Of a DNA stretch of 64,000 bases, positions 13,201 through 23,792 are shown in pieces. Positions within the stretch are counted from its first letter, which is position 1; each line of letters starts with the position of its first letter. The stretch covers positions 1,757,635 to 1,821,634 of the forward strand of contig NC_018394.1 of the NCBI RefSeq assembly GCF_000208865.1, read 5' to 3'. This stretch comes from Neospora caninum Liverpool (taxonomy: Eukaryota > Apicomplexa > Conoidasida > Eucoccidiorida > Sarcocystidae). The notes beneath the pieces are model-generated. The model saw nothing but the letters and a program-made list of their open reading frames with translations, ran no database searches and had not been told where the DNA came from. The position numbers and the translations under genes were made by a program.

Positions 13201-16200
13201 CTGTTCGGTCCCCTAGGCCTTGGTCGCGGGTTTCGGGTTCTGTGGGGTGCGTTCTTTGCCTTCCGTGATACTCGCGCGCGCGGCGGGGTTTTTTGCTGTG
13301 TGGATGCGCAGGAGTCGACCTGAGTATGACGTACCGGTCCGTCTACGCCCCGTCGACGGGTTCTGTCACGCAGAAGCTCTTCTCGCTTTTCATCCACACG
13401 TACCGAGACACAGAGGTCTTCGCAGACGACGCCATCACCGTTCGAGCGCCGACGAAGAAACCGTGCGAAGGCGCCATCGTTGCGCAGTCCCGGAAAATCG
13501 ACTTGGAGTATCGCGCGACAACGCAAATGAGCACTCAGAAGCTCCTCTTCAAAGCCAAGTAAGGCCACCCAGTCCACCTGAAGCGCCTTCCCTGCCAAGG
13601 CTTACAGACGCGCTCGTTCGCGGGGAGGGGTGTTTATCTCTTTTTCTCTCTTGTCGGGTGCCCTAGAGAGGCGCCAGGAGACGCGCGCGCGTCTCTTCCC
13701 CAGTGACGTGCCTTCTCCCGTTAACAGCGGTTCACTGTCCAGCGGGCGAAGGGTCGGGAGTTCTCGGCAAATGCGCGCAGGGACCGCCACGCGCGCTCTC
13801 CCCCTCCACGGCAGGTTCGTTTGAGGGCGAGTGCGTGTGTCTCTTCACCGAAGCTTTGGAAGCAAAAGATGTGCGGGGACGTTCCGCGACGCACATCCCC
13901 AGCAGATCTGTGCACGCCGAGCTATTTTTTTTCCACATCTCCCAGTCTGGCGCGATTTATCGGCCACAGCGTTTCTATCTCTTTGCATCTGAAACCGGAC
14001 AGGATCAGAAGGGGGGAACGAGCCAGGCTGCGAACCGCGTTGAACGCTTAGACGCGGGGGGGTGCATGCGGAAACGTGTGCCGGTGCGAGCTCGCATCTG
14101 GACGATTGTGGCGCTTGGGGCTCCACTATTTGGCGAATAGGCATTGGCGCGTGCGACCGTTTCAGGCTCTGGCGTGTGTGCACGCGTTAGCGTTAGCGTT
14201 TGTGTTTCCGTCTCTTTCTTTCACGCCGGCGAAGCTCGGCGCGACACGCGTCGCTTTGGCTGGCGCAGAGGGGGGGTGTAACTTGTGGAGTCCCCCTCTC
14301 AGCGTGTGTGTCTCTTTTTCATCGGTTCTTTTTTTGGCCATCGCCGCTGTGTCCCCCGCAGGTATTTGACTGTGAAGAATCTTCCTGAATCGAGTTCGAC
14401 GTATTCCGAGACGCTGCAGGTCTGCCTGCAGTCGAGCAAGCGGGAGGCCTTGCAGTACTTGGGCGAGTCGAGCATCACCGAGTACCATTCGTATCCGTTC
14501 AGCGACTTTGTCTTGCCTGCGTCGCTTCACTTGGTGACGCCGAGCCGCGTCTTCTCGTACACGGTGAGTGAGTTCTCCGATCTAGGACTCCACTGGGGCG
14601 AGGTGAAACAGGACGGCGCGGTGGTCATCGGCGACTTCCGCGAGTTCTTCACGGCCAATCCGTTCTCGAAAGTTCTCCACTTTTGGCTGTCGAGGTCGAC
14701 GAACGTGATCACGGCGTGGGCCTTTTCGGCGTCCGACCCGTCGCCGACGCTCATGGCCATCTTCAGGACGGAAGCACCAGTTGCGATGGCGATTCACGTG
14801 ACGGCGAACTACGTCCATTTGTACCTTTTGAAGGGCGATACTCCTGCCACGTTGTCTGTCCTGGACGTGACGGTGCCGAGCACCGACTTCTCAGACGACA
14901 AAGCGATCGCCACGCTGTACCCAGAAACCGAAAACCTCGTCAATCCCGTCAAATTCGTGCTCATCTACCCTGGCGAACCACACGAGACGAAACCGGTCGT
15001 TGTCCTCATCGACTCGGGAACGGGATACATCCATCTGTTTGACCACGAGTTGAACGCCGCGAGCAAGTCGAACGGCGAGGGCAGTTTGAATCAGCCGCTT
15101 GTGCAGCCCACTGATCTGTACTGCATCCGCAAAACGGACGGCTCGGCTGAAGTCTCCTCGACGTGGGATTGCTTCGTCACTGACGTAGGCCTGCCGCGCG
15201 TCGTCTACTTCACTGTCGACGCCGCCAAAAAAACGTTCACGTTCCTCGCAACCTACAGTGGCGAAGGAACGAAGGACGGCGTCGACACGAACTTGCAAGG
15301 CCCCACGTCCGTCGTCGCGCACTACTTTAGTGGCAAAACGCTGATCTACGTCGCTGAGGTAAGATCCGGACACACTGGGTCGGGGGGAAACAGGCTCCAA
15401 AGCGGCCGAAACACTCGACGCGTAAGCTTGGAGAAAGCCAGGGTACTGGCCCCTCGCGCCCGTGCTTGGCGCGGGGGGTGGGGCGACGGCGACATCGAAG
15501 TTGGAAAACCAAGGCAAAACGGCGAGAGTCGCGTGTGTCTCAACGTCACCAATGGTGGTTCGCCCACGAGCGGGAGGAGGCGGCGTGTGTTTGGAGGAGC
15601 GAAGCCGCACCACGTCAGCGAGAATTTTTTTGGTGACCCGGCGTGAGTGTCGTCGGCGCGACCGCCTTGCGTTCGATACTTTGCGTGAAGCGAACGGGCT
15701 TGAGACTGAAACCGCGGAACGCGCGCGCCCCGTCTTCGCCCCGACTCCACTGATCATCTCTGTTTTGCTGTGTAGTTGTGGGTTTTTTTGCTGGGTTTTC
15801 CCGGCCACATTGTTTCTGCGTTGTTTGGTCTTTTTTCTGCGCACACATTTGCGTCTCCCCGGTGGCGTGTGGTTGCGGCTTTTTTGATCGACAGGCAGCA
15901 AGCTCGTACCCGCTGCTGCTGACAAAGGTCGACGAAGAGGACGCGATTCACTACTACGCGTTCCTTTCGCAGAACTCGGTCGGGTCCTCGTCGACTGTAG
16001 GGCGTCTCTCGCTTATGCATTTCTCCGACGACAACTCGTCGCTGGAGCGGGTGTCGCTGGCGACTTTCCGAGATGCGTGGCGCGGGGCAGAGATCCAGGT
16101 CGTTTCCCTGGACACCACGGCCACCGTTCCGAGTTTCCGCTATCACCCGCACGAGTGGTACAACGTCGGCGACACACACAGTCTGGAGCCGAGTGTGATT

Positions 16201-19200
16201 GGTCTCGGCAGTTTGAAGGGCGTGCGGAAGTTCGCCTTGAGCAGCGAAATGGCCAATGCAGCGTACATACACTCGATTGCGTCCGTGGACCCGAGCACCG
16301 GCGTGGTGAAGCTCGAGTTGACAAACATCCAGCGCTCCTCCGTCGAGATCGAGGTTGTCGCCATGGGGATGGTCAGTCAGATGACGACAACCTTCAAATT
16401 CAATATCGCATGCAAGGACGGCTACTACTACAGCCAGGGGATGTGTGTGCGCTGCGCCGCCGGCTCGTACAACTCCGTGAACTTGGTCAAGGCCGACCCT
16501 GCAGGCAGCTGGGCCAAATGCAAGAAATGCGGCGAGCACCAGACGACTGTGGCCGAGGGATCCATCAGTGAAGATCAGTGCCAGTGTCAGCAAGGCTACC
16601 ACATTCCCGATGAATCCGCAGACAACGCAAAATGTGAACCGTGCCCCGCAGGTAAGCGCCGAAAAAAAGAGACGGTGGCAAGGCGGGGGGGTGTATGTAC
16701 ACGCCTACCACGGAACCCTGCGTGGTCCCAAAAGGCAAAGACCCCGGCGAGAGCGATCGGAACGAGAGGGGAAAACCCGCGTACACAGCGAAAAAACACA
16801 ATCGAGATCGGCGACGTCGCCGCGACACGAGCACATGTGCCCGTTTCTCCATCCCTGGTACCTATATGAATACCTATATGAATATATATATATATATATG
16901 TCTGAATATGTGTATGAATATGTATATCAGTTGCTGGTCTTTCTGTTTGCGTCGGTTCTTTTTTACATACATGCAGCGCGTACACAAGTTGACGCGTGGT
17001 GGCACGCCTGCATGCACAAGTTCCGTTTAGAGGGAAACTCGACGACTCAGCTGCAGTCTGCGGGGCGAGATGCGAGGCAGTGGTTCGAGGAACGTGGGGT
17101 TCAGGAGCCGCACAACCGGCTGTTGCGTGGCGAAGCACCTCGCTCCGTACGCCCTGGAGTCCATGACCGCGTCACCCTGTTCCGAGTTTGCCTAGTAGAA
17201 TCCTTGTTTGGCTCGCGTTCATCCTTTGGCACCGCTCTTTCTCTCAAGTTGCGGTTTGTCCTTTCTCCACTGTCTCGACCTTTCAGGCATGTGGAAAGAC
17301 ACTGTGGCCAATACGGGGTGTATGGGCAGCTGTCCAGCACACTCGTCGACGACCGTTGTGGGGGCGACGACGGCGACGGAAAGGCGATGCGAGTGGTAGG
17401 TTTTCTGCCACTGTCGAGGTCGTCAGCCTTTTGCAGGCGACCGGGAGACGCGTCACTGGATACCCAAGCGTTGTACCATTTTCCAATCCGTTGGGGGTCT
17501 AGGTTCGCCAGTGCTACCTTTGCTGTTCCTTCTTTAGCACCTGCGATGCGTTGCCAAGTCAATGCGTGGGCCAAAGAGTGAACGGTCCGCCGTTCTCTCT
17601 TTGACGGTTCAGCTGCGCTTCTCGTTTCTCTGTTTCGATTCGGCCTCGGATCCTCTTTTTTGGTGCCCCGGGAGCGCGGAACGTTCTCGGGCTCGCGGGA
17701 CTCAGGGCGGATCACCGGACTTTTGGACGCCCTTTCAGTCGCGTTGGCGACGCCTCTACGCAGAAGCTGGCGGTCGTGCTTCTTCGGCCATCTGCTGGAG
17801 ACTCTTTGTTCGTAGCTTAGAGGCGTTTCCCGCTCTTCCGGTCTGTGTGTTGCAAGTCGTCCCGAGCGCAAGAAGAGCGGAGTCGCACAAGGTTCCCAGG
17901 AGCGTCCGTGAGCCTCGCGGCGCGTGGGGCGGGGCCTGGGACCGCCGGGCGTTTTTGGCTGTGTGGAGCTCCGGGCGCTGGTGCACGCGCGTCTCTCTCT
18001 CTCTCTTTCTGTGGCGCGTTGTTTCGCAGCGAGCCTGGATACTACTTCGTGGGAGAGAGTGTGGTGAACCAGGAGTGCGTGCTGGCCGAGAAGGGGTACT
18101 ACTCGGAGGGCGGCTTCGAAGCAGAGCGCGTGGCCTGTCCTCAGCACTCGACGACGAACCCGAATGACGACCCCTCCTTTGCCGCGACAAATCTGGAGGC
18201 GTGTCTGTGCGAGAAGGGGTACACCGCAGCCTCGTTGAAGAGTCTGGAGAATCCGTCGTCGTCGGAATCTCAGCTGATGGACTGGTTGAAGTTGCACCCG
18301 AAATACACCCACCTGGCCAAGTCGCAGGTCTGCGTGCCGTGCGGCAGGGGGTACTTCAAGGACGCGGTCGGCGCCCAAGCGTGCACGCCGTGTCCACAAA
18401 ACGCCTTCGCTGCCACGTCGGTGGCTACTTCCGAGGCCGAGTGCGAGTTGTGCAGACCAGGGTACTACCAGACAGGGAATTCCGACGTACCCTGTGCGGA
18501 GTGCCCCGACGGACACTTCTGCGTTGGGTCGGAACCTGCCGTCAGCAGCCTCGCTCAGTACGCTGGAGCCAAGACCATGTGCCCGGACAACACGGCGACG
18601 GTGCCTCCTAACGCTCAGAACGATCATCCCTACAAGTGCATGTGAGCCTCCGAATGCTGGAGTTTTTTCGGCTCTCCCAGGAGCCGCTGTCGAGAAACCG
18701 ATAAAACGGCGGACACCCTCCGGGAACACAAACGCGCGAGAGGGGTTCTGGGAAGAGACGAGGGCGGCGTATAGGCAGGTCTGCCGCCTAGGCTTTCGTT
18801 CGCCCACGCTTCCGTCTGAGACGTGTCGGCGTCGAACGTGGTGTTTCCCTTGCGCGTGGAATCAGTCAAGAGCTCCTTCGCGTCTTTTCACACTCCCTGC
18901 GCCAGTATTACGCGCAGGGGCGGGGGGGGGGGGGAGGTGGGGTGTCTACACGAGGCGCGGGGGAGGGAAACTGCAGGGGCGGCGGCGGTACACGATTTCT
19001 TCCTGGAGACAGCAGCTGACCGGCGAGAAAACCTCCTTCGAGGCACAACGAACGAGAGAGGGACAGTCTCGCGGGCGTCTGTGTCTTCCACGGGGTGGGC
19101 GCGAGGTCCGGAGTGCTCCGAGAGCAGACACTGTGTCTCTTGATGCAGTCACCTGGCGCAAAGACTGAGAGAGAGCCGCGCGCGTCTGTCCTCGCGCGTG

Positions 19201-22200
19201 CGCGCTTTGCGGGCGAAAACGACCCCGTCTCTTGTTCGCGCCTGAAGGTGTGTATGTGTGTATGTGTATGTATGTATGTATGTATGTATGTATGTATGTA
19301 TGTATGTATGTATGTATGTATGTGGATGTATGTGTGTGTGTGGGTGTGTGTCAGGTGCCAGGCAGGCTTCGAGTACTCCGGCACCGACAGTATGACGCCG
19401 ACCGTCATTTGCCAGCCTGCCAGGGTGGGGGATTACAAAGGCATCGTCTCCAACACGCCCGGAGAGAAGTGCCCGTCCGGAAGTTCCACGCAGACGACCG
19501 GAAATGTCTCTCTGGAGGACTGCATCTGCACTCCGGGGTACTACTTCAGCAGTGCCTCGGGCGAGTGCACGGTAAGCAAGGATCCCCACCCAGGCTTGGT
19601 TTCCCGTGTGCCGCGGCTCGAGCGCCAATACACCCTCACCGACCCCGGGGCGGCAACTGTGCCCGCACCTCGGCGTGTTGATAATTTCGCGCACGCACAC
19701 CCGCACACGGCGTTTCATGGCGCCGGTGCTGTGCCGGCACATCCTGTTTCAACCCCCCCCCCCTACCCCCCCCCTTCTTCTCCCCGGAGACCCTTCTTTG
19801 TGAAGGCTGAGGAGCGCCGGGGAAGGAGGGGCATTTGTCTCTTTTCTTTCCCTTTTCGTTTCGCATGCGTTCGGGGCGAGACAGAGCGCGGCGTGGAGGG
19901 GGTTCTCTCTGGACGCAAAATCTCGTGGGAGCTGTCGAAAAAAGCTGTCTCAAGCAGATCGCCGTTGCTGAGAGACTGTGCACGTATTTCCCTGCTGCTA
20001 GACCGGCGGTCCTGTGATGCACTCAAAAAAGTAGGGAACGTAGGATAGAGATGCAATCCAGTGCGAGAGTAATATAAGTCGGCCACCGCAGACATGGACT
20101 AACATTTCAAGGCCGGGCGGCGAGTGCCAGTGTTGTGCGACTTTGTCCGTCGACGCGCCGGCGTCGCTTTCTCTCAACCGAAGATTTAAAACCCCGGGGA
20201 GAGGCGCGTGGGAATGTGTGGATTGGTCGAAGCGCGTTTTGGCGGTTTTTCCCCTCACTTTGCGTGTCTCTTTTCTTCACTTTCTTCTCTCGTTTATTCG
20301 CTCTTTCCGCTCAGGCCTGTCCAGTTGGTTTCTACTGTCCCGGCGGACGTGACAGTCTTACGGCATCGCACACGATGCCTGTGCAGTGCCCGCCGGAAAC
20401 AAACACGCGGGGAACGATGAGTGCTACAGCAGGCGAGTGCGTGTGCGACAAAGGCTACTACCGATTCAGCTCACAAGTCAACTCTGGAGATATTGTTTGT
20501 CGCCCGTGCCCAGCGAACAGCTACAAAGACTGGGTCGGCAACGACGTTTGCAAAGCGTGCAGTGAAAACTCAGGGACAGAACAGACCGGAGCGAACTCAG
20601 CGTCGCAGTGTCTGTGTTCCCGCGGGTTCTACTACGACATCAAGCAGGCGGAGTGCGTCGCGTGCAGTAACCCACTCAAGTACTGTCCAGGGGGGGAGGT
20701 TGACTGCGAAGAAGACGAAGCGAACTGCGTGAACGGGAAGAAGCCGGTCGAGCCGCAGGCGTGCCCGCCCAACACTCGGATCACCGCTGGATACGATACA
20801 CCCTGGTCTCTCGATGACTGTAAGGACAGCCGCAGACGCGCATTGGGCGCCCTCGGCATTGCATGCCTCGAGAGCGCGCCCCGCGATTCCCCGTGCAGGC
20901 GCGCCACGGCGGGAGAGCGGGTCCGACACGTTTTTTTCGGGTACTTGTGTCCCCTTCAGTCTCGCGTTGTCTTCTCCACTTTGTCTCCGGCGCGTCTCCG
21001 TTCCGTTAGCTTGTCGCCGTGGCGAGTGCGTCCTTCCTGGTTTGTGGGGTGTGAGGTCTGATGGCGCGTCGTCGCTTTTCTGCGTGTCTTTGCAGGCAAA
21101 TGCGATCCGGGGTTTGCGTACGAGAGCGGGAGTGCGGCGGAAGGCGAGAAGCGGTGTGAGCCGTGTTCCGCCGGTTCGTACAAGTCTTCCGTGCAGGATG
21201 GGCCGTGCAACGGTCTTTGCGGAACTTCGTCGACGTCGTTTCCCGGGGCGCAGTCGCAGTCTCAGTGTTTCTGCGAAGAAGGGACGTATTTTGCAGCGGA
21301 CGTTTGCCACACATGCCCCACGGGGGCGTTTTGTGGAGGCGGGCTGCTGGAGGAGGCGGAGGCGAAGCTGCGGCAAGACTCGAGTTTCACGGGAATCACG
21401 TCGGCAGACCACGTGAAACCGTTTGCCGAAGCGGGGTACTTCTTGAACAAGCTGAAGGAGGAACTGGAGTCGCCGAACGACTGGCAGTTCACGCCGTGTC
21501 CGATCCAGAACGCGTGCCTCTCCCACGGCGTCTGTTCCGAGACAATGACGGAGTACCTGTGCAGCGAGTGCCGTCGCGGCTACACCAACACCTTCTCCAA
21601 AGGGGAAATCTGCACGTCCTGTCCGTCGATGGTTTGGAATATCGTCTGTTTGGCGGGGTACTACCTCGCGACTTTGCTTTTCAACATCGTGATGACGTAC
21701 ATGAACGTCGCCGCCGGGTTCAACAGGCGTTCCATTCACTCGATTGTGATTAAAATCGCCTCGAATTACCTCACTGGGATTTCCGTCTTGTCCGTCATCG
21801 ACTTCAACACGATAGCCTTCCCGACCTGGATCACCGACCTGACGACGACCGTGACGGAGACCGTGTCGGCGAAGCACAGCACGCGGGTGATGTCTGTCGA
21901 CTGCTTGCTGCGAGACAACTTTGACTTGTCTTTCTCCGAGTCCTTCTTCTACACCATGGTTTTCTACGCGCTCGTCCCGATCGCCTTGCCCATTCTTGTG
22001 ACAATCATTATGTTCATCATTGTGTACCGCGTCTGCGCCTGGTACCGCAAGTCGACGCAGAGGAAGTTGGAGCTCCTCAAGCAAACCATGCAGTACGGCC
22101 TCTACAGCTTGGCCCAGCAGCTGAAGGAGAAGTACGAAGAAGATCGTGTGTTTATGATTTTCAGGTACATTGTGCTGCCGGGCGAATCGATCTTCCGCCG

Positions 22201-23761
22201 CGCCGCCAAATTCATGGAAGATATGATTCCCATCTACGTCACAGTGCTTTTCTTCATCTACTCCTCGACGACGCGCAACATGTTGTCGCTGCTCGACTGC
22301 ACGTACATCGACTTCGGCCGCGCACACCAGGCGAAATACTTTCTCCGCGCAGCCATGTCGGTCGAGTGCACCAACATCTGGAATGGGCCGTATTTCAAGT
22401 TCTTCGCGGTCGGTATCGTGGGCCTCGTCGTCTGGAGCATCGGGATTCCCTTGTCGTGCTTCCTGGTCCTCTACTTCAACCGCAAGCGGCTAAACAGCCG
22501 CGAAACGAGGCTAAAGTACGGGTTCTTGCACAACGGGTTCGTGAAAAAGTACTGGTACTGGGAAATGGTTGTGTTTGCCAGAAAATTCCTCGTCATTGTC
22601 GTCTCCAGCGTCGCCCTCATCCCCTCGGCGGACAGGAACGGGTCGCGAATCTGGCTAGCCGTCGTCATCGCCGTCATCTTTTTGATTATTCACTTGGTCA
22701 CCCAGCCGTTCGACAAAAGGTACGCGCCAGGGGAAAAAGGTGGTCCGGAGCAAGCGCGAGGCAGACGAGTGCTGGTCTCGAAAGGGACTTCCAGCTTTTC
22801 CCCCCGTCCTCGAGTCGGTCTTTTCGATGCACACTTCCGGAGCAGGAAGACGCCGTGCAGGGAGCACCTTCGTGGCGCGAGGGGCGTGCGATCGACAATG
22901 TAGCAGTGCGACTCAACCGAATCGGCTTCCCCGTAATGCATGTCCAGCACCGACGACGGACTCGCTCGTGGGACTGGTGCACTTTAAAAATACAGAAAAC
23001 CTAGCTCTTGCTTTACTCTTTCTCACTGGACGCCGATCCTCAGGTTTTCTTCTTCTGTCGCAAGGTGCGCGTAGCAAATGGGGCGGTTTTGACCGCTTCC
23101 CTGTTTTCGCCTGTATCTTCGCGTTTTTTCAGGAGTTATCTGACCCTCGATCGCCTCGAAAACCACAGCATGTCTATCTGGACCATCACCCTCATCGTGC
23201 TGGCGGTAAGGAACCATCCCGCGTCATCCGACTTGCAGATGCACAGAGATATTTCAACACAACTCTCTCGATAGCTCCAGCTACACATATATATATATAT
23301 ATACATATATATAAATATATATGCATATATTTGAGGTTTTTCGTAGTTGGACCAGATGACACCGAGAGAGAGGGCCGAGAAAACGGTACGGGGGCAATTG
23401 GTTGGTACCAAGCGTTACCTGGCGCGCCTCACCGTGGGACTGCGTTCTTCGTTTGCGTGTTTTCGACGCCGCATTTCCGCAACAACAGACATCACCTTGG
23501 ACTGGACGCTTTTTGCGTCGTCTTTTTCTCGGCGCTGATCGGACCCGCTTTTGCCGATGTGTGCATATTTTTTTTGAGGCAGCGAGAGCCTTTGATGCAC
23601 CGTGCAGATATCGCGCGTGTATTTGCAGTTTTGTCTCTTTTCTTCATCTCGTGGCGTTTGCTCTTTTTCTCACTGCGGAGCGACAAAAGCGGTGCGTGGA
23701 GCATCTGGCTGTCGTCTCTTGGGGACGCGAGCACGTACCGAAACACTGGCTGAAACGCGCT

Positions 23762-23792
<31 letters not shown>

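Larger units (their letters stand above)
16410..21630 (+). other. CRMP exons 11-16: GCC2/GCC3 (ephrin-receptor-like) cysteine modules
   Basis: From the end of exon 11 to mid exon 16 the product carries repeated modules of the form CPxGxYxxxxGxxxCxxCPxxxxT followed by CxCxxGYY. Clear examples are CTPGYYFSSASGEC (exon 14), CPANSYKDWVGNDVCKAC (exon 15) and CEPCSAGSYKSSVQDGPC (exon 16). Introns cut modules at conserved places, for example the tiny 109-nt exon 12 ending ...RRCE and joining CEPGYYF of exon 13. These modules are the defining repeats of CRMP proteins. Confidence 0.85.

Noticed and set aside
17101..18807. 568-codon minus-strand frame across CRMP exons 12-13
   Set aside because: It is an antisense shadow with Arg/Pro-rich translation and no family match; the sense strand has GCC2/GCC3 modules.
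20597..22327. 576-codon minus-strand frame across CRMP exons 15-16
   Set aside because: It is an antisense shadow of the cysteine-rich and membrane exons. The plus strand carries the recognisable domains and matching splice sites.
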